Position numbers and translations under genes: made by a program. Shown here in pieces: positions 51,651 through 61,109 of a stretch of DNA of 64,000 nt (position 1 is the first letter of the stretch; each line of letters begins with the position of its first letter). The notes under the pieces were generated by a model, which saw only the letters and a list, made by a program, of their open reading frames with translations, was not told the DNA's origin and did not search any database. This stretch comes from Confluentibacter sediminis (GTDB lineage Bacteria; Bacteroidota; Bacteroidia; Flavobacteriales; Flavobacteriaceae): contig NZ_QKPO01000010.1 of the NCBI RefSeq assembly GCF_003258355.1, positions 124,001-188,000 of the forward strand, read 5' to 3'.

Positions 51651-52424
51651 TTATTGAACATTAGGATTATCGGGTTCTCTATCATATATATCTGGAACTC
51701 CGTCGCCATCTCTATCAGAAAGTGTTTCTCGGTCAGGGAGTAGTAATTCAAATGTAATTGGGAAAAATACATTCATTACCAAATCATCGTATTCATTAAT
51801 AGGTCCAGCTGAGATTGAAATTGAAGCAGAGCTTCCAAGAGGTGTTGGCACAACAGCAATAGAAATAATAGCTCTGGTATTTCCAAACCTAATAGCTCTG
51901 TTGCTTACAGTTCTAGTGATTCCTCCAAAGTCTGCCGTTTGATTTGGAGTCGAACAATCCACAGTTGGAGTACCATTGAAACCATACTCATTTACTAAAA
52001 AATCATTGATTGCAAAAGCTCTTATTTGATCAATATTTGATGTCGCAAAGGAAACCAATGGATAATATCGCCATAATACTTTATTTTGTACATCATTGTT
52101 AGATCTCCTTAAGTCTACACCAAACGCTAAATTTTGTACAGATAAAGGTGTTGCTGTATACCCTTGGGGTACTGTAAATCGTATGTTTGTAAAAACATCT
52201 GGATGGTTAAAAGTCCCTTGAGGATTTGCCACCATTGGAATATTTTTAAATGGTGTAGGAATGCCGTTGGCGGCGTCCCAATATACAGCAGTAGGTCCAA
52301 CTACATTTAGGCATCCTTGTATAGAAGTGGCACCCGCTAAATTTGCGGCATTATCATCATTTGAACTACAAGAAATAATACTTGATGCGATTAAAATTAA
52401 AAAGAAGAGTTTTGTTGATTTCAT
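51651..52424 (-). CDS. Lipoprotein with C-terminal TSP3-type Ca2+ motif
   Basis: 257 aa. Lipobox in LILIASSIISCSSND. The body is unknown. The C-terminus ends LSDRDGDGVPDIYDREPDNP, the DxDxDGxxD pattern of thrombospondin type 3 repeats, which bind Ca2+. Such tails are common in flavobacterial secreted proteins. Only one such motif is present. Confidence 0.68.
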   Translation of the reverse strand: MKSTKLFFLILIASSIISCSSNDDNAANLAGATSIQGCLNVVGPTAVYWDAANGIPTPFKNIPMVANPQGTFNHPDVFTNIRFTVPQGYTATPLSVQNLAFGVDLRRSNNDVQNKVLWRYYPLVSFATSNIDQIRAFAINDFLVNEYGFNGTPTVDCSTPNQTADFGGITRTVSNRAIRFGNTRAIISIAVVPTPLGSSASISISAGPINEYDDLVMNVFFPITFELLLPDRETLSDRDGDGVPDIYDREPDNPNVQ

Positions 52425-52491
52425 ATTTTATTGATTATAAAGTTTTATTCTATATCGATTTGATATTGACATGTCATCAGTTTTTAAATTT

Positions 52492-53634
52492 TTAATTTTC
52501 AATATCATATTGAGACCAATCTTGGGTGTTCACATTGTTATCTAATCTAGGGTCGTAAAGAGAATTGTCGGTGCCTATATATTCCCCATTATTGTTGACC
52601 CAGTAGTAGTTATTATTGCCTTCAACTTGATAGCCTTGGCCCGTGTTGGGGTTTGTGACGGTGGTTCTTTCCCAAACGCCCCCATTAATGGTATTAGAAT
52701 GTCCAGCATCGTTCATCCCGTTTCTTCGCAACCAGCTTTCATGGTTACTATCTAATATGGAACTATATGTGTTTCCATTGTTTGATATGGTTTGCCCATA
52801 CGATTTAATGGCAGCCATGCGTTTTTGGTGTGCTGCTGTGCTTTGTTGAGTGAGTTGGGCATAATACTGGTTATTGGCCTGAACCCATTGCGGATTTATT
52901 TGAAAGTTTACTAAAGCGTTTATATAATCTTTTTTGGCTTTTTCATAAACGGTCTTTGGGGCTTCCATAACATTTAAAGTATAGCCCCAGCCCACACCGC
53001 CAGCATCAGAATAATAACAGGTGTAATAACGTACTATGCACATAGATTTAATACCATTTTTGTCTAAAAATTCAGCAACAACACATTGGAATTGTTTGTT
53101 TTCTGGAATAGATTTATAAAGGTAGCTGTCAAAACGTTTGTCAAATTGAGCCAGTTCTGGTAAAGAAAATTGATTAACCCATTTAAGACCTTGAGATTGA
53201 ACTACGGGTATTATATCTTCTTTTAATAGCCTGTCCAAACTTTTAACTGGTTTTATCTCAATGTTGTTTTGTTGAGAATACAAATAGTTTACTTGCTGGT
53301 CGTTAGAAAAGTAGTAAGACTTGAAGGATTCGATAAAAACCTTAACACGGTCAAGTGATTCAAATAGAACTTTGTCTTTTTCAACTATCTCCCATGAATC
53401 AGGAATGTGCATGGTGCCAACAGGAATTCCAAACTGTTTGTTTATTATTTGGTAACCTTTTATTTTAATATTCATTTTTTGTGTATTAATATTTTCAGTA
53501 TAAAGGCTGTCGATATCTTCTTGATAATTTTCAAAATCATAACCAATCTCTGAAGCGTCCGTATTTTGTTTTTGTCCACAAGAAGAAAAAACTAGAAATA
53601 GACTTAACGTGTAAATAAAATGACATGCTTTCAT
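52492..53634 (-). CDS. Hypothetical lipoprotein
   Basis: 380 aa. Lipobox in LSLFLVFSSCGQKQ. No domain recognised. The C-terminal part (residues 250-380) is rich in Asn, Gly, Tyr and Gln (VEGNNNYYWVNNNGEYIGTD), the middle is globular (QCVVAEFLDKNGIKSMCIVR). The gene is divergent from the gene at 53730. Function unknown. Confidence 0.65.
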   Translation of the reverse strand: MKACHFIYTLSLFLVFSSCGQKQNTDASEIGYDFENYQEDIDSLYTENINTQKMNIKIKGYQIINKQFGIPVGTMHIPDSWEIVEKDKVLFESLDRVKVFIESFKSYYFSNDQQVNYLYSQQNNIEIKPVKSLDRLLKEDIIPVVQSQGLKWVNQFSLPELAQFDKRFDSYLYKSIPENKQFQCVVAEFLDKNGIKSMCIVRYYTCYYSDAGGVGWGYTLNVMEAPKTVYEKAKKDYINALVNFQINPQWVQANNQYYAQLTQQSTAAHQKRMAAIKSYGQTISNNGNTYSSILDSNHESWLRRNGMNDAGHSNTINGGVWERTTVTNPNTGQGYQVEGNNNYYWVNNNGEYIGTDNSLYDPRLDNNVNTQDWSQYDIEN

Positions 53635-53717
53635 AATAACTTAAGGTGTTAAAAGTTTGTTTTTATTGTTATATCGAAATGCATTATAAATGTCATCATC
53701 AATCAGAACATTTATTT

Positions 53718-53725
53718 TACTTTTG
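53718..53725 (+). promoter_or_regulatory. -7 element directly before the gene at 53730
   Basis: TACTTTTG fits TAnnTTTG and ends 4 nt before the chosen ATG, implying a leaderless transcript. Confidence 0.4.
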
Positions 53726-53729
53726 CACT

Positions 53730-54107
53730 ATGAGCAAACCACTTACAAAGCAAGAACTACACAATTTAGCCATGAATCATGTTGGTAAGGAATTAGAATC
53801 AAGAGGGTTTGATTTTATTGCTATTAATAGTAAGCTTAAAAAGCATCCGCAGTTTGTTTGCATGGATAAAAAAAAACAGTATTATTTCGTAATAGTAAGA
53901 GCTGTTATATTACCAGAAAACCCCAATAATTATGATGTGATTTGGATGGAATCTTTTAAAAAACATGCTAGAGAGCAAGATGCTAAGGTATTATATGCGG
54001 GGGTTGGTATTGGCAATCCAAAAGGAGAAGACCTTCCCATTTATTTGAACGAAGAATACCTAATAGAATACAATGGTATTCAGGTTTTAGAAACTAATTT
54101 GAATTAA
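53730..54107 (+). CDS. Conserved flavobacterial protein upstream of apbE
   Basis: 125 aa from MSKPLTKQELHNLAMNHVGK; an ORF extension upstream has no conserved character. Family blocks: GFDFIAINSKLKKHPQFVC and YYFVIVRAVILPENPNNYDV, ending EYLIEYNGIQVLETN. From memory, similar proteins are sometimes labelled 'NQR subunit F' in databases, but it has no Fe-S, FAD or NADH domain. It precedes apbE by 51 nt, so a link to flavinylation of the NQR complex is plausible. Confidence 0.65.
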   Translation: MSKPLTKQELHNLAMNHVGKELESRGFDFIAINSKLKKHPQFVCMDKKKQYYFVIVRAVILPENPNNYDVIWMESFKKHAREQDAKVLYAGVGIGNPKGEDLPIYLNEEYLIEYNGIQVLETNLN

Positions 54108-54113
54108 CTTGCC

Positions 54114-54133
54114 ATTCCTGCAAAAACAGGAAT
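54114..54133. repeat. Short palindrome between the 53730 gene and apbE
   Basis: ATTCCTG and CAGGAAT flank a 6-nt A-rich loop. It resembles small palindromic repeats common in flavobacterial intergenic DNA. Confidence 0.45.
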
Positions 54134-54158
54134 CTCGTAAACATAATCTTAATAGTAT

Positions 54159-55130
54159 ATGAACAGAATTTTAACTTTATTAATTTTAGTGGGTTGTTTT
54201 TCTTGTGAAAATAAATCGATTAATACCAAGCTTTCAGGTGCTGTTTTTGGCACATCATATCATATTACATATAATTCTGAAATTAACTTTGAAAAGGAGT
54301 TTGATAGTTTGTTCTATATCATTAATAAATCCATGTCCACTTATCTAGAGAATTCAGATATTTCAAAGTTAAATAGAAATGAAGATGTTTTAGTAGATGA
54401 ACATTTTATAAGGGTTTTTAAAGCTTCGCAAGATATTTATAAAGAAACTGAAGGTGTTTTTGACCCCACTATTGGAGCTGTTGTAAATGCATGGGATTTT
54501 GGTCCCGAAGGAAAAATAATCAATCTGGATAGTTTAAAAATTGATAGCTTAATGCTTTCAGTTGGTTTAAATAAAGTCAAGTTAGTTGGCCATAAAATAA
54601 CAAAGCCCCAAGGCACTTTTATTGATTTTAATGCGATTGCCAAAGGCTATGGCGTAGATGTTATTGGTGAGTTTTTAGAAAGTAAGCATATTGATAATTA
54701 TTTGGTAGAAATTGGTGGTGAGATCAGAACCAGAGGGATTAATGTTGAAAAAAAATCGGATTGGAAAGTGGGCGTGGAGATGCCCCATTTTGACCAAACC
54801 CAATCCATTATGAAAGCTATTCCATTGCATAATGAATGTATGGCAACGTCTGGAACCTATAGAAAATTTAAAGTGGATGACAATGGTAATCGTTATGCAC
54901 ATATCATCGATGCTAAAACGGGTTATCCTAGTAAAACAAATTTATTGAGCATTTCTGTTATTGCTAAAGATTGTAAAACAGCCGATGGCTATGCTACCGC
55001 TTTTGATGCGATGGGAATACAAAAAATAAAAGCATTTTTAAAAAGCCATCCAGAATTAAAAGTGTTTTTAATTTTTGAAAACGACAAAAAGGAATTTGAA
55101 ACCTTAGCTTTGAATGGATTTCCTAATTAA
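54159..55130 (+). CDS. apbE: FAD:protein FMN transferase (lipoprotein)
   Basis: 323 aa. Lipobox in LLILVGCFSCENK, so it is anchored in the periplasm. Motifs: MSTYLENSDISKLN, IDFNAIAKGYGVDVIGEFL (FAD binding), YLVEIGGEIRTRG, YAHIIDAKTGYP (Mg2+/FAD) and ATAFDAMG. It transfers FMN from FAD onto Thr in the (S/A)GA/ET motifs of NqrB and NqrC. The gene is 11 kb from the nqr operon, next to a small conserved gene. Confidence 0.95.
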   Translation: MNRILTLLILVGCFSCENKSINTKLSGAVFGTSYHITYNSEINFEKEFDSLFYIINKSMSTYLENSDISKLNRNEDVLVDEHFIRVFKASQDIYKETEGVFDPTIGAVVNAWDFGPEGKIINLDSLKIDSLMLSVGLNKVKLVGHKITKPQGTFIDFNAIAKGYGVDVIGEFLESKHIDNYLVEIGGEIRTRGINVEKKSDWKVGVEMPHFDQTQSIMKAIPLHNECMATSGTYRKFKVDDNGNRYAHIIDAKTGYPSKTNLLSISVIAKDCKTADGYATAFDAMGIQKIKAFLKSHPELKVFLIFENDKKEFETLALNGFPN

Positions 55131-55140
55131 AGCTAGAAAA

Positions 55141-56418
55141 TCAATCATTTTTTCCGATAAGTTTATTGAGAAATTCTAAATCCTTTTCATTCTTAATAGC
55201 TAAATTAATATCTGTTTTCAAATAATTAATTTCTTCTTCGATAGCTTTTGTGTAATTTTCTTTTTTCGATTTCTTTTTCAATAAAAACAACAATTGAATT
55301 AATTTTTGAACCACTATAACATCTTGTTTGCAATAGGTTCTAATAGCTACCATGACTTGATAAAGTAATGTTTCAAAATTTATGGTTTTTATATATACCC
55401 AAGGTTCTTCATCTATAAATGTGTAACTCAAATCTTTTTTATCTAGTCTAATAGAAAAAAGTTGTGATAAATAATCAATAGCATTCAAGGCTGTTCCAGG
55501 ATCATTTATTCCTGGAGACATGGCTTTTACAATTATTTCGGTAAGCTGTTTAAAAGCCAGTACATAATTGTCTTCTACTAATTCATTATCTGTAAAGCTA
55601 AATTGACTCATTATTTGGTCTACCGTCTCTTCATCCAGTTCTTTTTCAGACTTAAAAACGGCTTCTCCCTCTAAAACAAACATACCTTTAATAATTTCAG
55701 TTGCAATTTTACTTTCATGCTTCTTAGCTATTTCGGCTATATTATGTAGAGCCATATTTGTAACATAACCCGTTTTTGGAGTATGGTATGTTTTAAATGA
55801 AGAAGTATTGGGAAATTCAATTTTAGCATCGTTTTCTTTCTCAATAAGTGCTATGAGGCGCTTTTTGGAAATCTTGAAAATCTCATGCATAATATGACTA
55901 ATCTGTATTTGTTGAGATATGGAATGAATAAAATAAATGAAGGCTGCCAAGCAATTTAGCATTAAAAATATAGCAGTTAATACAGAGAAACCTGGTAATT
56001 GATATTTATTGCTGTTTTCTTCGATAGATACTAATATGATGATGCAATAGATAATAGTTCCAATATAAATGCCTAAAATGATTTGATGCCTTTTGTTTGA
56101 AATTAACCCCGGTAATAGACGCGGAGAAAAATTGTTAGAGGCTTGGTTCAATAAAATCATAACCATAGAAAAACTGAATACCATTATTGAAATGAGTCCT
56201 GCTATAAAAGTGGTTAAAAGTGTTCTTGAAGTTTCTGTATTATTTACAACTATTTCTGGAGCGACCTCCAATAAATATTTACTAATGCCATTTTTCTCTA
56301 AATAGAACATGACATAAGAAAATACGATTCCCGATAAAGCTATGATACTAGGATAAAATGCAATTTTATCTTTTAAATGATATGTTTTAGTAATTATGAA
56401 TTTTAATTGATTAAGCAT
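55141..56418 (-). CDS. DUF2254 membrane protein
   Basis: 425 aa. Four membrane segments in the first 170 residues (PSIIALSGIVFSYVMFYLE, TTFIAGLISIMVFSFSMVMI, ILGIYIGTIIYCIIILVSI, FSVLTAIFLMLNCLAAFIYF), then a cytosolic domain with the family signature VKAMSPGINDPGTALNAIDY. Function of the family is unknown. Confidence 0.87.
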   Translation of the reverse strand: MLNQLKFIITKTYHLKDKIAFYPSIIALSGIVFSYVMFYLEKNGISKYLLEVAPEIVVNNTETSRTLLTTFIAGLISIMVFSFSMVMILLNQASNNFSPRLLPGLISNKRHQIILGIYIGTIIYCIIILVSIEENSNKYQLPGFSVLTAIFLMLNCLAAFIYFIHSISQQIQISHIMHEIFKISKKRLIALIEKENDAKIEFPNTSSFKTYHTPKTGYVTNMALHNIAEIAKKHESKIATEIIKGMFVLEGEAVFKSEKELDEETVDQIMSQFSFTDNELVEDNYVLAFKQLTEIIVKAMSPGINDPGTALNAIDYLSQLFSIRLDKKDLSYTFIDEEPWVYIKTINFETLLYQVMVAIRTYCKQDVIVVQKLIQLLFLLKKKSKKENYTKAIEEEINYLKTDINLAIKNEKDLEFLNKLIGKND

Positions 56419-56527
56419 GTATTCGTTTTAATGTGACTGGAAAAGAACCCAAAATTTTTATCGGAATTAATCCGATTATATTTTAAATATCTTTTCAAGA
56501 TACTAAACTTAATGCTATTTAATGTTT

Positions 56528-57292
56528 TTATTTATAGCAAACAGGAATAATTTCACCTTTGGCTAAGCAGTATTTTATAATGTCTTCTTCTGAAAGTTTA
56601 GCTGTATATTCAACGGCTTCCACTTTAAAACCAATGGTTCTTAATTTGTCGAAATAATCTAGGCCGTATACACGCACATGGTCATACTGTCCAAAAATTT
56701 TAGCGCGTTCTTTTTTGTTGATGATGGTATTGTCCTCAAAAGTAGTTTCACGTTTTAAGTCTTGCGGAATCTGAAAAATGCCCATGCCACCAACTTTTAA
56801 AATACGATATAATTCTTGCATGGCTTTGGTATCATTAGGAATATGTTCTAATACATGATTACAAAAAATAATATCAAACGCATTATCTTTAAATGGAAGG
56901 TTACAAATGTCTGCCTTTACGTCTGCCAATGGCGAATTTAAATCGGTTGTTGTATAATCCAGGTTTTTCATGCCTTTAAAACGTTTGTAAAAAGCCTGTT
57001 CTGGAGCAAAGTGCAATACTTTTTTATTGGCAGTAAAAAAATCGGTTTCATTTTTTAAATATAGCCACAATAGCCTATGCCTTTCTAAACTTAAAGTTGA
57101 AGGCGATAGTACATTATTGCGTTGGTTACCATAGCCATAAGGAAGAAAGGTTTTAAAATGTTTGCCATCAATGGGGTCGGTAAATGTATTTCCTTTTAAA
57201 AAAAACGCCAAAATGGGTCTAATAATATAACTAAGCCTTATTAAGAAAGGTCGAGGTATGGTATTTAGAACTATTTTGAAAAGTTTTTTCAA
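56528..57292 (-). CDS. Class I SAM-dependent methyltransferase
   Basis: 254 aa. KKVLHFAPEQAFYKRF is motif I in a variant form, ADICNLPFKDNAFDIIFCNH and VLEHIPNDTKAMQELYRILK are motifs II/III, and GGMGIFQIP follows. N-terminal 60 residues are basic and hydrophobic (LSYIIRPILAFFLKGN). Substrate unknown; genes with this layout often act on cell-surface glycan or lipid precursors. Starts 5 nt after the stop of the DUF3050 gene. Confidence 0.85.
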   Translation of the reverse strand: MKKLFKIVLNTIPRPFLIRLSYIIRPILAFFLKGNTFTDPIDGKHFKTFLPYGYGNQRNNVLSPSTLSLERHRLLWLYLKNETDFFTANKKVLHFAPEQAFYKRFKGMKNLDYTTTDLNSPLADVKADICNLPFKDNAFDIIFCNHVLEHIPNDTKAMQELYRILKVGGMGIFQIPQDLKRETTFEDNTIINKKERAKIFGQYDHVRVYGLDYFDKLRTIGFKVEAVEYTAKLSEEDIIKYCLAKGEIIPVCYK

Positions 57293-57297
57293 GAATT

Positions 57298-58080
57298 TTA
57301 AGCTTCAACTTTTTTTGCTGAATTTATTAATTTATAAATTGCATCCCAAAGAGCTAATCTGTGAGCTAATGCTTGTTTGGCTGTTTGCAAAGTTTCAGCC
57401 CATTTAAGGTCGTCATTCCCGCATAATGCTTCTATCATTTTTAATGATAAAGGACCATGTTCATCACCATCCAGTTCTATATGTCTCTTCAAATAATAGG
57501 TTAATTTACTATATGAATTATCTTTTGTTTTAGATTGATTTATTATTTGAAAGAACATATCTGGAATAACATCTTCTCTTCCAAAAGTAAATGCAGACGC
57601 AATAACATGTGGTTTATTAGTGTCTATAACATTAAAAGTGAATTGGATAAATTTGAATGTTTCATTATTCAAATTCACATGCATAGCAGCATCATTTACA
57701 GAATTCCCTTCTTTTATAAAATTCACAAAATCTTTAATTTGAGTTGTACTAGCACCTATTTGATTCATGGCGTCTAAATACATGTCGTAGTGACTTTTTG
57801 GTTCACCTAACTCATTGATATCACTCTCTTCACCTAAAACGATTTCATTAATAAATCTCGAAGTTTCAGGATTAGTAACAGGAGTCCATGGGATCGTTGT
57901 TGTCGTTAAATGATTTTGAAGTGATTTTAAAAGCGACATAAAATCCCATACAGCAAAAACGTGCTGTTGCATAAAAATTTTAATATCGTCTATAGATTCT
58001 AATGCACTATATAATTTATGATTGTTAAGTTGAGCTCTTAAAGGTTCAAGTTCGTTTTCAATAAATTTTATTGGGGTCAT
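57298..58080 (-). CDS. DUF3050-family protein
   Basis: 260 aa. FMQQHVFAVWDFMSLLKSLQ then HIELDGDEHGPLSLKMIEAL resemble the haem-oxygenase-like or TenA-like fold with conserved His and Glu residues; the family is listed as DUF3050. In some members these residues bind a diiron centre. Reaction unknown. It lies between map and the methyltransferase, 8 nt from map, on one strand. Confidence 0.85.
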   Translation of the reverse strand: MTPIKFIENELEPLRAQLNNHKLYSALESIDDIKIFMQQHVFAVWDFMSLLKSLQNHLTTTTIPWTPVTNPETSRFINEIVLGEESDINELGEPKSHYDMYLDAMNQIGASTTQIKDFVNFIKEGNSVNDAAMHVNLNNETFKFIQFTFNVIDTNKPHVIASAFTFGREDVIPDMFFQIINQSKTKDNSYSKLTYYLKRHIELDGDEHGPLSLKMIEALCGNDDLKWAETLQTAKQALAHRLALWDAIYKLINSAKKVEA

Positions 58081-58088
58081 ATGGATTT

Positions 58089-58907
58089 TTAAAGAACTAA
58101 AGTTTTTTGTCTAAATTCGTCTTCTTCATTAGAAGTTATGCCTAATGCTTCATGCACATAGGCAAAGGTGGAAAGTATTTCCGGGTTACCATCAATAATG
58201 GCAACATCATGTTCAAAATGTACACTTGGTTTACCGTCTAGAGTTACGATGGTCCAACCGTCTTTAAGTTGTTTTATACGATGTGTACCCATATTTATCA
58301 TTGGCTCGATGGCAACCACCATGCCTTCAATAAATTTTTTACCTCTCCCACGTTTTCCGTAGTTTGGCATTTCTGGATCTTCATGCATTTTTTTCCCTAA
58401 ACCATGGCCAACTAATTCTCTAACCACGCCATAGCCATGATTTTCACAGTACTGCTGAATAGCAAAACCAACATCGCCCACTCGATTGTTTGTTTTGAAT
58501 TCTCTGATACCAACATATAATGATTCCTTGGTGACTTGAATGAGTTTTTTTGTTTCTGGAGCCACATCACCTATTTCAAAAGTATAGGCATGGTCGCCAT
58601 AAAATCCATTTTTTAAAGCACCGCAGTCTATAGAAACGATATCGCCTTCTTTTAAGGGAATATCTGTAGGTAAACCATGAACTACGGCTTCATTCACACT
58701 GGTTAAAAGGGTAGAAGGGCAGTCATACAACCCTAAAAAGCCTGGTAAGGCACCTTGCGCTCTAATAAAATCTTCAGCTAGTGTATCTAATTGTTTTGTG
58801 GTGACTCCAGGTTTAACTTCTTTAGCCAGCATTCCTAATGTTTTGGAAACAATTAATGCACTTTCACGCATTAATTCAATCTCTTCTCTTGTTTTTACTA
58901 CAATCAT
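58089..58907 (-). CDS. map: Methionine aminopeptidase, type I
   Basis: 272 aa. The metal ligands are seen in VSIDCGALKNGFYGDHAYTF (two Asp), VRELVGHGLGKKMHEDPEMP (His), MVVAIEPMINMG (Glu) and VHFEHDVAI (Glu). It removes the N-terminal Met from new proteins. A TATCTTTG -7 box (reverse complement of 58925-58932) lies 18 nt upstream of the start. Confidence 0.96.
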   Translation of the reverse strand: MIVVKTREEIELMRESALIVSKTLGMLAKEVKPGVTTKQLDTLAEDFIRAQGALPGFLGLYDCPSTLLTSVNEAVVHGLPTDIPLKEGDIVSIDCGALKNGFYGDHAYTFEIGDVAPETKKLIQVTKESLYVGIREFKTNNRVGDVGFAIQQYCENHGYGVVRELVGHGLGKKMHEDPEMPNYGKRGRGKKFIEGMVVAIEPMINMGTHRIKQLKDGWTIVTLDGKPSVHFEHDVAIIDGNPEILSTFAYVHEALGITSNEEDEFRQKTLVL

Positions 58908-58996
58908 CTTTTAAAAAATAATGGCAAAGATACTTAAAATAAAAATGTTATAAATGATGAATAGTATGGAGGTGAAATTTTTAGTTATGAGGAAAA

Positions 58997-59407
58997 TTAT
59001 TTTAAAAAATCAAAAAAACTTTTTTTCTTTTCTATTGGAATAGGACTCGCGTCTGAGTTTACAAGTAATTGATAAATTTCACCCCAGCCCATAAAGCCTC
59101 CCACATTTCTATCATCAATAAATAAATCGGCATGGATTTTTCGACTAACTGCGCCATCAAATTCTTCTTCAGGAAAACTCTTGTTCACGGCATAGAAATG
59201 GATACCATGTTCTTCGCAAAATTTAACAGCTTCGTCAAGTTTGTCTCCACTTCTATACGTCCATAAAATAAGACGGTGTCCTTCTTCCTGAAGTTTTTTT
59301 AAGGTTTCAAAAGCAAAAAGGATGGGCTTACCAATTTTAGGATAGGCATCTTCAACGATAGTTCCATCAAAATCAACAGCAATGATAAGAGCATCATTAA
59401 AATTCAT
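58997..59407 (-). CDS. HAD-like hydrolase (BT0820-type)
   Basis: 136 aa from MNFNDALIIAVDFDGTIVED. The DxDGT nucleophile motif is at the N-terminus, LILWTYRSGDKLDEAVKFCE is motif II (Thr), and LFIDDRNVGGF is motif IV (DD). No cap domain, so it acts on macromolecular or large substrates. Substrate unknown. It may be cotranscribed with gpmI (gap 41 nt upstream). Confidence 0.85.
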   Translation of the reverse strand: MNFNDALIIAVDFDGTIVEDAYPKIGKPILFAFETLKKLQEEGHRLILWTYRSGDKLDEAVKFCEEHGIHFYAVNKSFPEEEFDGAVSRKIHADLFIDDRNVGGFMGWGEIYQLLVNSDASPIPIEKKKSFFDFLK

Positions 59408-59447
59408 CAATCTGGGGTTTGATTTATTAAAAAAAAATTTTTCTATG

Positions 59448-60965
59448 TTAAACTAAGGAATGTCTTGTCATTGCTTTTGGTTGTTCAATACCCATTAATT
59501 TTAAAATAGTAGGAGCGATATCACCTAAAACACCATCTTGAATATGTTTTAAATCGTTATCAATTAAAATAATAGGTACTGGATTTGTGGTATGTGCTGT
59601 GTTGGGCGAACCATCAGGATTAATCATGGTTTCACAATTACCATGGTCTGCAATCAGTATGGTCGTATAGCCATTATCTAAGGCTGTGGTTACAACGTCT
59701 TTCACGCACGCATCTACTGCTTCACAAGCTTTAATAGCGGCTGCCATCACACCCGTATGACCAACCATATCCCCATTAGCAAAGTTTAAACATACAAAAT
59801 CAACATCACCTTTTTCAAGTTCTGGAACTAAAGCATCTTTTAATTCAAAAGCGCTCATCTCCGGTTTTAAATCGTAGGTAGCAACTTTTGGTGAATTCCT
59901 TAAAATTCTGGTTTCGCCTTCAAACGGATTTTCTTGTCCACCCGAAAAGAAAAATGTTACGTGTGGATATTTTTCCGTTTCAGCAATTCTAATCTGTTTT
60001 TTATTATTTTTTGACAACACTTCACCAAGCGTTTCAGTTAGATTGTCTTTATTAAAAATAACCTTCACGTTTTTATAAGCATCGTTATAATTGGTAAGCG
60101 TTACATAATACAAATTAAGTTTATGCATGTTTTGTTCGTGGAAATCTTGTTGTGACAAAGCTTCAGTAAGTTCACGACCTCTATCCGTCCTAAAGTTGAA
60201 GAAAATAATCACATCATCCTCTTTTACGGAAGCAATAGGATTATTGTTAGCATCAACAGCAATGATTGGTTTTATAAATTCATCGGTAATATCATCTTCA
60301 TAATTCTTTTCAACAGAAGCCACAACATTAGATGATTTCTCACCAACACTATTTACTATGGCATCATAGGCTAATTTTACACGTTCCCAACGTTTATCTC
60401 TATCCATGGCATAATAGCGCCCTGTAACGGTGGCTAGTTTTGTTGGAGTATTAATTAAATGATTTTCTAAATTTGAAATAAAACCAGCACCAGATTTCGG
60501 ATCCACATCACGACCATCTGTAAAAGCATGAACAAAGGTTTTTTTCAAACCAAAGTCATTAGCAGCATCAACCAAGCCATATAAATGTGAAAAGTGCGAA
60601 TGCACACCTCCATCACTTAATAAACCAAGAAAGTGAACACTTTTATTATGGTCTTTAGCATATTGAAAAGCGTCAACCACTACTTTTTCAGTATTTAATG
60701 TTTTGTTTTGAACAGCTAAATTAACTTTTACTAAATCTTGATACACAATACGCCCAGCACCCAGGTTCATATGACCCACTTCGCTATTTCCCATTTGTCC
60801 TTCTGGTAAGCCCACATGTAAACCGTCGGTTCGTAAAGATGCGTTAGGGTATTTTGTATATAAAGAATCTATAAAAGGTGTATTGGCATTGTCTATGGCT
60901 GATACTTTTGGGTCTGGTGACTTTCCCCAGCCATCAAGAATCATAAGGATGACTTTTTTGTTCAT
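59448..60965 (-). CDS. gpmI: 2,3-bisphosphoglycerate-independent phosphoglycerate mutase
   Basis: 505 aa from MNKKVILMILDGWGKSP, the usual start. LPEGQMGNSEVGHMNLGAGR contains the catalytic Ser, and ILIADHGNCETM and NTAHTTNPVP the Mn2+ ligands. It interconverts 3- and 2-phosphoglycerate in glycolysis. A TATCTTTG -7 box (reverse complement of 60989-60996) lies 24 nt upstream. Confidence 0.97.
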   Translation of the reverse strand: MNKKVILMILDGWGKSPDPKVSAIDNANTPFIDSLYTKYPNASLRTDGLHVGLPEGQMGNSEVGHMNLGAGRIVYQDLVKVNLAVQNKTLNTEKVVVDAFQYAKDHNKSVHFLGLLSDGGVHSHFSHLYGLVDAANDFGLKKTFVHAFTDGRDVDPKSGAGFISNLENHLINTPTKLATVTGRYYAMDRDKRWERVKLAYDAIVNSVGEKSSNVVASVEKNYEDDITDEFIKPIIAVDANNNPIASVKEDDVIIFFNFRTDRGRELTEALSQQDFHEQNMHKLNLYYVTLTNYNDAYKNVKVIFNKDNLTETLGEVLSKNNKKQIRIAETEKYPHVTFFFSGGQENPFEGETRILRNSPKVATYDLKPEMSAFELKDALVPELEKGDVDFVCLNFANGDMVGHTGVMAAAIKACEAVDACVKDVVTTALDNGYTTILIADHGNCETMINPDGSPNTAHTTNPVPIILIDNDLKHIQDGVLGDIAPTILKLMGIEQPKAMTRHSLV

Positions 60966-61055
60966 TTTCATTAGGAGTTTTATTGGTACAAAGATACGGA
61001 AGTTTGACAAGAAAGATTAAAAACTAAAGGCTAAAACTTTGATGTTTCTTCATAA

Positions 61056-61088
61056 AAAAAGCTGCCAAAATAAATTTGGCAGCTTTTA
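61056..61088 (-). terminator. Terminator of pnp
   Basis: AAAGCTGCCAAA and its complement TTTGGCAGCTTT form a stem of 12 bp with a short AT loop and a T-run on the minus strand, 20 nt after the pnp stop. Confidence 0.9.
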
Positions 61089-61109
61089 TATTATAAGAAT
61101 AAAGAGAAC

